64,000 bases of DNA from Adineta steineri (Eukaryota; Rotifera; Eurotatoria; Adinetida; Adinetidae): the NCBI GenBank assembly GCA_905250115.1, contig CAJNOI010000279.1:27746-91745 (forward strand), written 5' to 3'. Positions 33,567-50,910 of this stretch are shown here, piece after piece; position 1 is the stretch's first letter, and the number at the start of each line of letters is the position of its first letter. The notes below the pieces were generated by a model. That model did not search any database. It was not told where the DNA came from and saw only the letters and a program-made list of their open reading frames with translations. The position numbers were made by a program, and so were the translations under genes.

Positions 33567-36270
33567 ATGCGTGCATCATTAAGCAAGTCCGATAATGCAT
33601 TGAGCAGTCTTACTAGTGTTATCAATAGTCGATTTAAACGTCATCATAGTATTGATGATGATTATCCTGTGATATCATCATCGTCATCATCAAATGATGA
33701 AAAAAAAATTCATGTAGATACTCATTCGGATCATCGTGTACCATTAATAAATGATGATGATAATAATAATACTGCTGCAACAACAACAACTACTACTACT
33801 AATCAACAGATGATATTTCAAAAATCGTTATTTTCATCCGAGCTTATGGTAAGATAATTTGAAAGAAGTCAAGAAGAAATATTTTATGATTTATTATTTT
33901 AGAAAGTTGTCGAATGGTTTAATCAACTTAATGATCGACAAAAGGAAACATTACTTCGAGAAATACTTGTAAGTATATGAAAAATATTGAAATATTCGTC
34001 TAAAAGAGAGATTATTGGATTTTGTATTTAGTGTGATGATAGAAATGAATTATTTTCTAAAGATATGCTACTTTCTAATATAACAAAATTTGTATCGTTC
34101 ACTGCTGCTTTATTAAATAGTTGATATGATTTTTGAACTTTGATACCTTATTATTAATAGTATATCGCTATGTATATTAGATAAACAATTTCATATACCC
34201 TTATGTTTAAAGGTTATTTTATTTTAGAATTCATGTTCCAGTCCTCAATGGCATATATTATCATTGTTAACAACTGATAATTGGCATCGAGATTGCCCGT
34301 CGGATTGTTCAGATCCATTGGCACAATTACCATTTGATATATCGTTCTATATTCTATCTTTACTCGATCCAGGTTTGATTTCTTTGTTTTTTTAATAAAA
34401 TTCGAAAACTAACATTTCTTTTTTCTAGTATCATTAGCTCGATGTTCACGTGTAAATAAATTATGGTATTATTTATGTTCACATCCAGAATTATGGCATC
34501 AATTAGCTAAACATAAAAAATGGTCATTTTCATCACATTTACTTGATCAACAACAAATAGAATTTCATACAAATGAACAGAGACAAGCACAAGTATTAAC
34601 TAAATTTCATAAAAAAATAGAAAAAAAACAATTTTCGTTTTAGTGGAAACAAATTTTCATCGAACGTTATCGTCTTCGTTCTCGTTGGTTAAATGGAAGA
34701 TGTGATGTTAAAACATTCCATGGTCATGTTGAAGGTAAAACTAAATCTAATCAATATTACATAAAATATATGTATATCTTTAGGCGTTTCTTGTGTTCAA
34801 TTTGATAGTCAAACAATTATAAGTGGTTGTACAGATGGTACAATTAAAGTGTAAAATTTTCTTTTGATTAATATTGAAAAGAAAATGATTCATTTTATTT
34901 ATTTTAAGATGGGATATGAATACTACAAATGAGATTATAACTCTTGTTGGTCATTCACGCAGTGTCAGATGTTTACATGTTGATGGTATCAATGAAGTAC
35001 GATTAGTTAGTGGATCGAATGATCGTAGTATCAAAGTAAGAAAGAAATTTTTTTTACTAATAAGATAATAATTTCATGTGCGCTTTAATTAAGGTTTGGA
35101 GTATATCAATTAATCAAACGTGGTCAAAATGTGCATGTAAATTAACTTTATTAGGTCATACAGATACTGTTCGATGTCTCGTCGTTCGAGATGATATATG
35201 TGTAAGTGGTAGTCATGATCATTCTGTTAAAGTATGGAATTTAACGAATGGATCATGTCTTCAAACATTAGTGTATGTATTATTTATTTGTTTTTTTGTT
35301 TAAAATTTTTTATTTTATTTATAGTGATCATACAGATAAAGTACTTTGTGTTCAATTTAATTGGCAGTATATTGTCTCAGGATCAACAGATAAAACAATA
35401 AAAGTATTAATTAAAGAATAATCTTTATTTTTCAAAATATTATGAATATATATATATATTTAGATTTGGCATTATTCAGATGGTTCTTGTTTACGTACGT
35501 TATCGGCTCATAATGGTTCAGTAACATGTCTTTATTTTGATCAAGAACAAGATTTAATCGTGTCAGGTAGTCTTGATTATGATATACGTTTTTGGCAGTT
35601 ATCAACAGGTGATTGTTGTCAAAAAATTGATTGGATATCAAAAGAAGGACATCGTGGTGTTATTCGAGCATTAAAAGCAGATAGTTGGCGTGTTGTTAGC
35701 GGAGCTGATGATAAGACAATTAAGGTAAGAATGAAAATCTAATTTTATCATAGGTAGCATGTTGTACTGATTAATCTGTGCGTCATAGACTGAAGTAAAT
35801 ATTAGAGTTTTCCAGGTCAATTTTTCTTTTCAATGACATTTTCAAATAATGTCAATAACGTCTGTTAAGAGATTTTGTTAGTTATTTTTAATAACAGAAA
35901 TCATCAGGTGAACTATGCATTGAGATAGAGGAATAAAAGAGAAGTGCACCTTAGACTCTCTTTTAAGAACAAGATAAAAACCAAGTCATTATGAGAACTA
36001 GATGAAATATTTTGTGTTTTTATGACTTCTATTTTAAATGAATGCATTAGATTATAAAATATGCATGACTCTAGAGATATATTTCGAAAATTACTACATA
36101 GAAATAATATATTTTTTTTTGTTACTTAGGTATGGGATATACGAACTGGTGTTCGATTATGTACATTAAAAAATCATACCGATGGTGTCACTTGTCTTTC
36201 GTTTAATGATTATATGATCGTGTCGGGTTCATTTGATGGCAGTGTTAAATTATGGAATTTTCGGCCATAA
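33567..36270 (+). CDS. F-box/WD40-repeat protein (SCF substrate receptor)
   Basis: Likely substrate-recognition subunit of an SCF ubiquitin ligase. Eleven exons: 33567-33848, 33903-33968, 34228-34372, 34429-34592, 34644-34734, 34784-34850, 34909-35035, 35094-35272, 35325-35403, 35464-35724, 36130-36270 (533 aa, phases consistent). A Ser/Thr/Asn-rich start is followed by a helical segment (VVEWFNQLNDRQKETLLREI) like the dimerisation region of FBXW7/beta-TrCP, then an F-box (LPFDISFYILSLLDPVSLAR), then seven WD blades, from FHGHVEGVSCVQF to FDGSVKLWNF. Blades show the FBXW7/Met30-like VSGSxDxxIKVW pattern. Orthology within the FBXW group is not certain. Confidence 0.88.
34032..34124 (+). CDS. 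Candidate alternative terminal exon of the F-box/WD40 gene
   Basis: Within the 259-bp intron 33969-34227, an acceptor (ag at 34030-34031) is followed by a phase-0 open frame of 30 codons (CDDRNELFSKDMLLSNITKF...) ending at TGA 34122-34124. Splicing here from 33968 would give a roughly 146-aa protein with neither F-box nor WD blades. It may be chance, but the host intron is about five times longer than its neighbours. Confidence 0.3.
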   Translation, partial: CDDRNELFSKDMLLSNITKFVSFTAALLNS

Positions 36271-36491
36271 ACAAAATTTATTTGTTTTTATTTTAAAATT
36301 AATTTGTATGTATTTGAATGCGCAATTGAGATTAGTATTTTCTATTTTATGTCAATTTTTGTGTTGTTGTTGTTGTTGTTTTTTTCATTCAGGGAATTAA
36401 GAAAAGGAAAATTTCAAAAGTTTGACGTTTCCTCTTGTTTTTAGATTATAAATTTTCTTTCATTTATTATTATTTTTAAAAACAAACATAG

Positions 36492-37932
<1,441 letters not shown>

Positions 37933-38137
37933 ATAAACTTGTTTATTTTTTCTTATGGCAATCATACGTATTCATCACAATTCTTGTTTTTTTTTCTTCT
38001 TTCTCCCCTTTCTTTATCCTTCTCTCTCGGGCTTATTTTCTTTTATACACAAACATACATATCTATTCAGCATACAGATACGTGGTATTAATTTTGTTGT
38101 TTTCTTTTTGTATCTAGTCAGAGAATATTTTCTTTAG

Positions 38138-38314
38138 ATCTTTTTCGATTTGGTTCGTCGAATAAAACGAACTGATATAATACCAAAAGAAATCTCTCGT
38201 TCGAATAAGTATTTGAATGATTTAAATGCTGCTCAGTTTGATAATGATATATCGCTTACAAAACATCATGTAATAAAAAAAAAGAAAAAACATCATAAAT
38301 GTCAAATTATGTAA
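38138..38314 (+). CDS. RAP1: Rap1 alternative last exon, CQIM tail
   Basis: The exon ending at 37649 (NVNE, phase 0) can also splice to this exon after a good acceptor (tttctttag, ag at 38136-38137). It again encodes helix 5 (IFFDLVRRIKRTD), then a different hypervariable region, a polybasic run (IKKKKKHHK) and the CAAX box CQIM before TAA 38312-38314, giving 213 aa. A terminal Met favours farnesylation, and the Lys run beside it is like K-Ras4B. The two exons are clearly duplicated copies of the same helix with diverged tails. Confidence 0.75.
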   Translation: MFFDLVRRIKRTDIIPKEISRSNKYLNDLNAAQFDNDISLTKHHVIKKKKKHHKCQIM

Positions 38315-38620
38315 AAAAAAACATAATAATAGCAGAATAAAATAATCAAGCAGTATTAATTATCTGCCGCTCTGTAAACTTGTGAATGATTTTCTGTTTT
38401 GTTTATTCTTTGTTTGACTATCATCGCTGCAATGCATATAATCTATCTAATCGTTATGTTCTTTTTGTTTGTCTTCTTTTTTCTTTTTTTCTCTGTTCTT
38501 TATGTATGTAGATAAACGAAAAGGAAAACAAAAAATAATTTCATGATTTATTGTATACGGTTTCTCTTCTTTTTTTTCATATAAAAACTTTCCCTGTGTG
38601 TGTTTAAATAAAATTCAATT
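38315..38620. other. Convergent 3' intergenic region
   Basis: Lies between the Rap1 alternative last exon (plus) and the end of the PAN-like gene (minus). AT-rich, with AATAAA motifs on the plus strand near 38335 and 38607; nothing else seen. Confidence 0.5.
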
Positions 38621-40505
38621 TTAAGTATCTGTTGTTGTATCACCAGATATTAAACCAATTAAAGCATCAGCATGAAGTAATTTCGAATAAGGTGATGGAT
38701 GACATTGATCAGAAAACATTATTTGAACAGTTTGTTGAGAATTTGGATTTGAAAAACATTGATCAGTTTTATCTAATGGGGAAATATACATAAATGTTTC
38801 ATGTTTATTACAAGGTATTGTATGTGATATATTGCCATTGATACTTATTGAAAATATTCGTGTAAAAGAATTTTCATGTTCAAGTGTATGATGAAGATGA
38901 GCTTTAGTAGATTTTAAATTCCAACAGAATGTAACTGGTGTATGTTGTTTATTGAAAAAATTTTGAATTGCTGTTTTATGTAAACGAAAATAAATAAATT
39001 CACGTACAGTACCATTGTATATAAGTGCAAAACCAAAATATTTTGGAAAATAAAGACGAGAGTTCCTGAAAAAGAAGCAAATCGCTAAGTTAAATCATAA
39101 TTTGATTATCCTATTCACAATGGTTTTGTATTGTACAAAACGATTGATTAGAATTTATATATGTCGATATATATATAAATAGACATGATTCTTTTTTCTT
39201 CAAATATAGTGCACTTTCGCTAACATACTTATAGGAAATTTGCCAGTGTCATTATGTGATTACATATGTATAAAAATAGCTCCTGGTAACTGTATTGAGG
39301 GGTTTAGATTATAATATGCTTATTCTGATAACACTAGATTAATTTATCACATGTGTTTTACACTAATCTTATGTTATTCCAGTTGGCAAAAATTCACTGG
39401 ATTTATGCCAAGTCGCGCATGGACTTTCGCCTATTGGTGAAAAGACAGTAAGCCATCTTTTTTACTTCTCTTTGAGATTTAGTTATAAATAAACTTTCAA
39501 GATTTTCCTATTAATTGAAGAATCCTAATGCATTTCCTATAAGAAATATTTTTAGTTCTCCCGTAATAGCTTGCATATGGATATACTAGTTTATTATATC
39601 TACGAATGTGTCTTAGCGATACTATCAATTGGTAACTTCGATGCAGAAGTCTTAAAGAATCCCTAACAAATTTCTATGAGTGTAACTCACCTTTCTATTT
39701 ATACGAACTTATCCTGTTATCTTATCATCCTTCCTCCGCTTTAGTTTTCTCAAATACCTTTTAGAATCAATTTCTGGATAGTATTTCGTATAAACTGACT
39801 CAGTCAAAAAAAATCATGCAATAGTTTTTACGTATATCAGGTTTGTTTGATCGAAAAATAGCGTTGTATACTCTACTATATAAGTATTTGACTTTACCAT
39901 TGCGACATAAGGATACTATTCCAAATATTTTCTGATGATATTGTATACCATGGACTAGGTGCGACTTGATTTGGTGCATTATTAAAATCTAAACCATTAA
40001 AATTAATTTTTGATTGTCCACTAATTTTAACAACAAATAACCATCGTTTTTCTGAATTAAATATATTCATATTTCCACATAATGTTGAAGGTGTTAATCG
40101 TTTTAATCTTTGATTTTGTTCGGGTTTTTCAAATAAACGATATTTTAAACGTTTTATATTTATATAAAAATTTACGTCAGTGTCTGTATGCCAAATACGT
40201 GTATCACACGGATCATTTGCATATAATGAACAAGTTGAATCAGATAGACGATAAGTCATTGCTAAACATTGTTTATTACTTGAACATAAACATTTACATT
40301 CAAGTTCATTTATTGTTTTAACTATTAAAAATCCAGCTGTATTTGATACATATGCTGTTTCAGTTAAAACTAAATAATGACCTAATAAAGTACCTTCTGA
40401 ACGACTTGTAATTGTTCGTTTTTTCTCTCCAACAGTCATTTGACATTTTTCAATAAAAGTATTCAGAAAAATAATAATATGAATAACAAATAGAAAGTTA
40501 AACAT
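38621..40505 (-). CDS. Secreted PAN/apple-like domain protein
   Basis: Two exons on the minus strand, 40505-39898 and 39065-38621, split by an 832-bp intron (350 aa). An N-terminal hydrophobic stretch (MFNFLFVIHIIIFLNTFIEKC) looks like a signal peptide. Residues about 60-110 contain a cysteine pattern typical of PAN/apple modules (ECKCLCSSNKQCLAMTYR then CSLYANDPC). The remainder has further cysteines (LCGNMN, FCWNLK, PCNKHE, DQCFSN, DQCHPS) and aromatic residues but no domain I can name. Probably an extracellular binding protein. It is the last of five same-strand genes. Confidence 0.7.
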
Positions 40506-40563
40506 TTTATTGTAAAAGAAAACGAAAAACTACGAATCTGAATTTATTAAATATAAAATAGAA

Positions 40564-40582
40564 CAAATTGTCAGACAATTTG
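40564..40582. repeat. 19-bp perfect palindrome
   Basis: CAAATTGTC-A-GACAATTTG, arms of 9 bp around one base. It sits in the 177-bp spacer between PPEF and the PAN-like gene, near a possible acceptor (ctctagaa on the plus strand, read on the minus as ttctagag). Confidence 0.6.
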
Positions 40583-40682
40583 CTCTAGAATCAAACCATT
40601 CTTTTGTTTTATTTTTATTTAGAAAAAAAAAGAAAAGAAAAGAAAAAGAAAAAACAAGAATAAAAATATACAAATATTAAAT

Positions 40683-43600
40683 TCAATTTTGAAAACGATC
40701 ACCAACATCAACAATACGAAAAGCTTCAAGAAATTCATTAAAATCAATAACACCATTCTTATTAAGATCAATACTAGCGGCTAAATCCATAATTTGCTTC
40801 TCATCTAATTTTGATCCATTATGTTTACCAAGAAATGAACAGACTTCAGTAAATTCTTGCATTGAAATAACACCTGAATATATACATAAAAGTTTTATTT
40901 AATAATGAACAAAAAAAAATAACTTACCTGAGTTATCTTTATCAATAGCTCGAAAGACTGTTTCAAGTAGATCTTTATTTCGATAAATAGCTTGACAAAG
41001 ACTTTCACGTCTCTATTACGAAAATAAACAATTCAATTTATTTTTTTGTTATTTAGAATTCTTACTGCATTTGTGGAAATATTCGATGTAAAACGTAATT
41101 CTTTCGAACGAAATGTTGATTCATATATAACCATTCCACTGATATCAGTATCAACAAGACGTGCTCTAAGTGTTCGCCATGGTAGTTGTAAATCAAGAAC
41201 ATGTGAAACAATATCACACCAAGCATTGACAGATATACGACCTTAATTATAACAATATAATTCAAAACAGCATATAGATTAATCTTTTCTTCAATGTAAA
41301 TAAAATCAAGAGTTTTAATTTAACTCGTAGAACTGTTAATTCGATACAGATCAAGATTTCTATTGAATTATATATTATATCTCATTTATTGATCAAGTCA
41401 ATTCCGATCTATTTACCTTAAATATATCTTCTGAATGGAAGTTTAATAAGTTCATAGAGTTACTTTATGATAGATAAGCATTCCTTTAGTTAGATATTTA
41501 ATTATATAGACTTTTGCCGAAGGGGTTTAAATAACAGAGAACTTTTTTTTTCAAACTGATTCTCTTTCATCATATTCGGTAAGTAAGTCAAATATCGACG
41601 AAAATTAAACAGAGACTTGAGTACATTACAGATTTTCATATTTATTACATTCTATATTAATTCTTTGAATGTACTACATTTTTCGTTGTGTGAATAAAAC
41701 TGTCGTCACTACTGGTGTTCATTAATGCCTTAACGAATAAATTTTGAGTACATAAAGGTGAGGATTTATAGGACAAAATGTGATATATATTACATCATCC
41801 ATCAAAGGATTTCCCATGCGTTGTCTATTTCTAGAAAATCTTTTTAAGACTTCATTACGAACCATAAAAAAGAACATTACAAAAAGGTTATTCGAGAAGA
41901 AAATCTAATTTCATGTTTTTTTTCATAATTGAACTAATCTACATCATTCTATTTATTTTACCTGTATTTCCCGGATCTACAAGGGCAAATTCTTTCATTA
42001 ATCGACTTTTATTGACACTAAATTTTTCTGCTAAATTTTGAATTGCTTGGTCTTCAACATAAGATACTCTAGAAATTCAAAATAAATATCATATATATAA
42101 AACCTAATGTTTTTTTCTAATTAACCTTTCCCATAAAGTTAATGTTTTATGTGTAGCTCTAGTTGCCATGAATTGAATAATTATTGGTGGTTGATTAGTT
42201 ATTATTTTTACATAGGCACCTCGATTACTACCCACTGCGTAATAATTTGATGCCGAAAAAATAGTTAGCACCTAGAAAAGAGAGTATCATGAAAGGCATC
42301 AAACAAAAACAATATAATTAAAAAACCTTTTTATCATGACTATAACCAAAGCCTTCTTCTTTACATTCATGTGAACGAATAAGTAAAGTCCAATTATGTT
42401 TTTGTAAGATTTTTTCTGTTACATCAGGACCCCAATAACATCCTCCACCACGATAAGTATTCGGTTCACACCCATCTGCCTGTTTTGGATCACTCCATAA
42501 TAAATCAAGTATTTGTCTCCATTCAAGTAATACCTCATCTGAAATACTACTAATTTGAAATTGATCTTCATTTGCTGGTATAATAAAATTTGGACTTAAT
42601 ACAGATATATACTACGAAAAAATGAAACATATTTTTCTTATTAAATATACTGAATCACAAGCGAACCTTTTGACGTTTGATTTCATTGATTTTATTTAAA
42701 TCAGTTATATCACTTATTCCACCATGTGCAACAAATATATGATCATCAATAAGACTTGCAATTGGTAACCAACTATAAATATTTTCGAATAAACGTAAAA
42801 GTCTTGTTGCATGTGATTTGTATTTATATATAATTTCTTTCATGAAACCATATCTATACAGAAAAAGATAATAATCAAATACTATTTCTGTATCTATTCA
42901 TCTTTAGATTCCTAGTCAGTTTTAGTGTTTCATTCTATAATGATTAGAAAAAAAGGTTTCTTTTGTTCTTGAAATTGGGTACCTCATATTATACATTAAT
43001 TAAAAGTTAAATTCAATACACATTAAATTTCCGGTTTTGTCTCTTTTGAATAGGCGTAACTAATTTTAGACCAAACAGGAAAAAAAAGTTAAGTTAAACG
43101 GAAAGTTTTTCCTACAAAAAACAACATAGGTCATACGTGACAGAGAATTTAGTCGTATTTTTATTTGTCAAAAGCTTTGCGGATTATTTTTCTCAGACTT
43201 TACTACATGTCTTACATCAATGTTTAATATCAACGTCAAACACATGGCATGAAGACAAAAATATAATTATCAACAAAACTGACTACTCCTGTTTATGACG
43301 CAGTTAAATCAGTGCTTTATAGAAATTTATTCTTTCTAGAAGGTACATTCACTCTCTAGAAGAATATATCATTGAGATTTTGAATAAATTAATCTATAGT
43401 TTACCTTAAATTTAAAACATGATCTTCATGATTTCCTCGATTCAAATAAACATTATTTGGGTAAACAATAACTGCGACACTAATTAAAAGGAAAACTTCC
43501 ATACTTTGAAAACCTCGATCAACAATATCACCATTGAATATATAAGGATTTTCATTCGATGGTAAACCGTTCTATACAATAAAAAAATGAATGATTTCAT

Positions 43601-44796
43601 ATTTTTGAAAATAAATTATGAATTAATATATACTTTATGAAAAATGACCATTAAATCAGCTAAACTACCATGTAAATCTCCAACAACAGTAACATATCTT
43701 GACTGATGAGTTGAAACTATATTTACATTTGGTAAACGTTTAAGAATATGTCGAAGTTCATGTAATATTAATAACACATAATGAGCATGAAGTAACTGTA
43801 AATATAAAAAACACAAAAATAAGATAGAGAAAATAAATTGTAAGATTATTTTTCCCTTGATTTATTAAATGTAATCTACATCATACTAATCTCAAGAATT
43901 GTCTTAATCATAATGACTGAACATTAATATAATTAAAAATGAAAAACAATGTCATATAAAATTGTTTTCTTTTTACGCTTTAAAAGGATTTTTTTTTTAT
44001 TCTAACGCAATTATGACAAAACAAACAAACATTAATAATTTTAGTATCATACCTCTCCTCGTTGAAAAGCAAGAATTAATGCTTCAAAATGTCCCTTATG
44101 TATCGGCGTGTGGATATGTGGTCCTCGATATGATGATTCAACAGTAATAGCTTCGGGTGTTGTTAAATGTTTTAAATCAAGTTCTTCGGCTAGAATTATA
44201 TTAATATGTACTTATTTAAAAATAAATAAAAGCAAAAGTTATTACCCAAGCCTGTTAGACTAGAATTTCGACGTAAGACTTTCGCTACAACTTGAGCATC
44301 ATGAGGATTTGTTGTAACAGCTTGCATAAGTTCAAGAAAAAAATTGTAAAGCTATTTTTTTATAATTACAGATAAAATATAGATTATGTTAAATTTTTTT
44401 TCAATTAATAAAATACTTTAAGCTGATCTTGTTCACCAGCATATTCAATATTTTGATATATTGTCCAAGCAGTTTTTCGTCTCATTTCATATAAAGCTCG
44501 TCGACGTCTAAACCACGTTTGAATAATAACAACAGCTGCTAATGCTATATTGAATTAAAGAATAAATTTTCTAAGAAAATATATTCTTTCAAAATAGGAC
44601 ACATACTAATATCAGATTTTTTTCTTTTTGGTCGAACTGGTCGTGGTGGTAGTGGCGGTGAACAGTGTTGTGTTTGCGGTAGAGGTTGTGCTGGTTCAGG
44701 TTCGGATGGAGGATGTTGTATTGGGGCGACAACACTTCGTCGAGGATATTTTAATATTTGTGGACAGCAAAAACATTTCCAACCTTCGGATAACAT
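40683..44796 (-). CDS. PPEF: Ser/Thr protein phosphatase with EF-hands (PPEF/rdgC)
   Basis: Calcium-regulated PPP-family phosphatase, 688 aa in 13 exons (minus): 44796-44607, 44544-44417, 44351-44246, 44189-44053, 43795-43634, 43571-43405, 42853-42667, 42611-42327, 42271-42126, 42068-41962, 41241-41066, 41012-40928, 40873-40683. Order: Pro-rich start; IQ motif ([20 protein letters not shown], calmodulin binding); phosphatase core with [48 protein letters not shown] and SASNYY; then two canonical EF-hand loops, [12 protein letters not shown] and [12 protein letters not shown]. Drosophila rdgC dephosphorylates rhodopsin; such a sensory role is possible here. All metal-binding motifs are present. 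The start codon is the least certain point. Confidence 0.95.
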
Positions 44797-45535
44797 ACTT
44801 CTTTTTGCCTTTATCTTCTTAATCGATCATATTTGATTAAATCCTGCAATATGTCAACTAACATTTCTCTTCTTTTCACGATATAGTTAACATAGAATAT
44901 AAAAGCGCATATACACATTGCATGTTTTCTTGTTCTTTTCTTTCTCTCATCTTTATTATCTAAATCTACTACTAGTAATCTTATTTTTTTGCTGCTTTTT
45001 CCTGTCTTTTCTTCACTTCAGACTTCGTCTTTCAACATTATGCTACACTTACCTTCTTTTTCTCTTTTTTTTTCTTCTTCTCTCCTAGTCGTTTATCAAT
45101 TTTCTTACGGCTTCTCCTACATCGTCATAAAATTGATAATATTTGCACGACTGAACATCATATACATGCTTACATCGACTAATATTTCTCAGTAAAACAC
45201 ATTATTTTTTTTTCAGACTATCATTTTTCTTTCTTTTTTTTATTACTGACATAATTATGAATTGTTGGCCAGGTGTTGTTTTCTTTGACAATAGCTTTCT
45301 AATTTCATTTGCAACAAAAAAAGAAGAAGAAAGAAGTAGACACTAATTAGCTTTAATTAATGAACAAAATTGTTTTTTTACGTTCATAAGTTTATACAAA
45401 AATACAGATATAAATGTTCACAAGATTCTTATCTTTTTTTAGCATACAAAAAAAAATATAGAGAATTTAAAATAAACAAGAATGAATATATATACATATA
45501 TATTCATTTATATATCTGACAAAAAATCTAAATAT
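44797..45535. other. Intergenic region between CDC6 and PPEF
   Basis: About 740 bp, pyrimidine-rich on the plus strand with short low-complexity frames. Should contain the PPEF promoter and 5'UTR. No gene recognised. Confidence 0.5.
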
Positions 45536-47764
45536 TTAATTATGCAAAACCATGCCAAGTAATGTTTGATCTTGAAGTGCATCAATTAAAACATTCTCTT
45601 CAACTTTACCATGAATCTAAAAATATGTATTCTAGGAAACGTAAAATTTAATATTAATAAATTACTTGATCATCTTGTTTAATTTTATTTTTTGATGGAA
45701 TTATTTTAATAAGTCCATGAGCTTCTAAAGCATCAATTAAACCTTCAAATTCAAGTCCATCTGTTGATGGAAGTTTATGTCTTTCACATAGATCATGAAA
45801 TACCATTAATAACTAAAGAGAAAAATAATCATATATTATTTTTAAAAAAAAGAACAAGTTTTTTTCTTAGATTAGTTTTTAAAATAACCTTCGATTTTCA
45901 TACAAAATTTATGAGATTCATTCGATAAAAATATTTCAAATTAATTATTAACAGTATGATCATATTACATCTAGATTAGTGTAAGAATAGGCATGATTTT
46001 ACTATATAATTTAACAAAAGTCTACATGAAATATTTTTAGAACATCGAAGATTATTTCTCTATGAAATTTGATCAATAAATTCCTTTGAACTTACTTTAG
46101 CTCTAGTACAAACACGTTTTTTACTTGCTCTCATACAAACAATAACTGAGCAAAGAAGTAATTTTTCAAATGTAGGTAAACTTTTTGTTTGTATATGATC
46201 AGATGAATTTGTATTTTGACTATTATTAGTAAATACTTCCATCATTTGTGTAACACCAACATTGATTTTTGTTGCTGAATCAACAGTCAACTCCATTGAT
46301 TGACTAAAATAATATTCAATTAGTTTTTTTTTCTATTAATAAAAATATTCTTACCGACAAACATCAAAAACAGTACGTAAATCTCCTGTTGTTGATGCTA
46401 TTTTACTTGCACATAACATTAAAGCATTTCGATCAAATAATTCAATTGAACCAAGACTAAATAAAATTTCGAAAAAATATAAATTTTATTTAATTATTTA
46501 TTTTGTTGTACCGTTCATTAACAATTGATAACATTTGTTCACGATTATAAGGTGAAAAACGTAATAAATATGGTTTATGTTCAGGCTTGAGTTGTAATCG
46601 TGGTAAGAGTCGATCAGTAAGATCAAGCGAATTTGCAATTCCTTTTTTTTTACAACACAAAAGAAAATACAAAGAAAATTAATTCGATTTTTTTCTTATT
46701 TACCAATCATAAGTAAATTTGAAGTTTGATGTGGCCATTCAAGTAATTTATAAACATTTTCCATATCACTCGATGAAAGTAATTCATCAACTTCATCAAG
46801 AATAAGTAAAATGGGTAACGAATATTTATTAACATATGACATTGAAAGTGACCACATATTTTTTAGTGTTATTTTTGTTTTACAATTTAATTGTTCAAGT
46901 ATATGTTCAAGAACATCACGAACTAAATCCATTGACATACAATTAAGAAAAATAACTTTAAAATAATTCTTTTCCTATTTCAAATAAAAAATAAATCATT
47001 TGTAAAAGATAAATATGTATATTTACTGCAAAAGTATTTGTTATACTGGTAACAACAGCTGTTTTACCTACAAGAAGAATAAATAAATATGAGATACATT
47101 GAGTAGGTGAAGATTGATGTATTTTACTAACCAGTACCAGGTGCTCCATAAATATATAAACAGGGATTATTAATAGCTTCATTTTCATCATTTGAATTTG
47201 ATAATTTTTGAGAACAAAATTGTTGAATTAGACGACGTTCTTCTTCACGACCACATATCTGACGAGAACCATGAGAATGAAGTGCAACTTTAGCTGCTGA
47301 TAATTCTAAAATTATCGATTAAAAATATATTAAATTGAATAATATCGTTTACTACATACGAGGATTCAGAAGACGTGCTCGTCGAGCTGGAGTTGCACAC
47401 ATACTATCTGTCAAAGAAGAATTACATGACTCTTCTTTATCAATTTCAATATCTGTTGCAATTGGATGAAGAACTTTTCGAGTACGTTTTCGACTTTTTG
47501 TTGTTATAGGTATTCCTAAACAAAAAAAATAAGCATATCAATATGTAGAATTGTTTTTTATAAACACCATCTTATGGCAAAGGGTGGGCGTGTGTTAATC
47601 AAAGGATGATTCTCTATACTTCACCCGCAGGTCGTATGTCAATCGAGATATAATTAGGAAAAGACCATTTGTTATGACTCATTAGGGAGCAACTATATTT
47701 ATTACATACCTTCAATTGATCCTGGTTGTTCCACAAGACTATTTCGTAAACCAGCACGTGGCAT
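45536..47764 (-). CDS. CDC6: CDC6 replication licensing AAA+ ATPase
   Basis: Loads MCM2-7 with ORC and Cdt1 at replication origins. Ten exons (minus): 47764-47710, 47515-47360, 47305-47132, 47067-47027, 46974-46704, 46641-46512, 46456-46355, 46303-46096, 45812-45666, 45616-45536 (454 aa). The basic N-terminus (KSRKRTRK) could be a nuclear signal. Walker A is YGAPGTGKTA, split by an intron; then VIFLNCMSM, Walker B LLILDEVDELL, sensor 1 GIANSLDLTDRLLPR and sensor 2 region TTGDLRTVFDVCRQSME. The C-terminal winged helix ends ALQDQTLLGMVLHN. The CDC6-type GIANxLDLTDR and short N-terminus favour CDC6 over ORC1 (no BAH domain). It starts 194 bp after KAT2. Confidence 0.93.
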
Positions 47765-47957
47765 GATAATTTCAAAAAAAAATAAATAAAACAAATCTAT
47801 TAATCTGAAGTTAAAGAAAAACATACACGACATAAGTTTAATTTTTTTTTTGTTGTACTATACAGACATGCATGTATATTTCATATACAAAACATCAATA
47901 TGTAATTTATTTTTCTAATCTATACAAATGTAAAACGAGAAAAAAAGAAGAAGAAAA

Positions 47958-50856
<2,899 letters not shown>

Positions 50857-50910
50857 TTACATCTAGAAATGAGAAATGTTCATATTTTATTTGTTAAATA
50901 CAATAAATCA
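50857..50910 (-). promoter_or_regulatory. 54-bp TDP2/KAT2 junction: poly(A) signal, 3' splice acceptor, ATG-TAA
   Basis: On the minus strand, TDP2 stops at 50911. AATAAA follows at 50891-50886, then a pyrimidine tract and acceptor ending in AG at 50864-50863, then ATG TAA (50862-50857), then the KAT2 ATG at 50856. There is no room for a promoter in the usual sense. The layout matches a trans-splice site inside a polycistronic transcript, with a minimal start-stop upstream frame. Confidence 0.55.

Noticed and set aside
47581..47690. GC-richer segment resembling an RNA gene inside CDC6 intron 1
   Set aside because: I could not fold it into a tRNA or 5S pattern or find A and B box promoters; it is left as intron.
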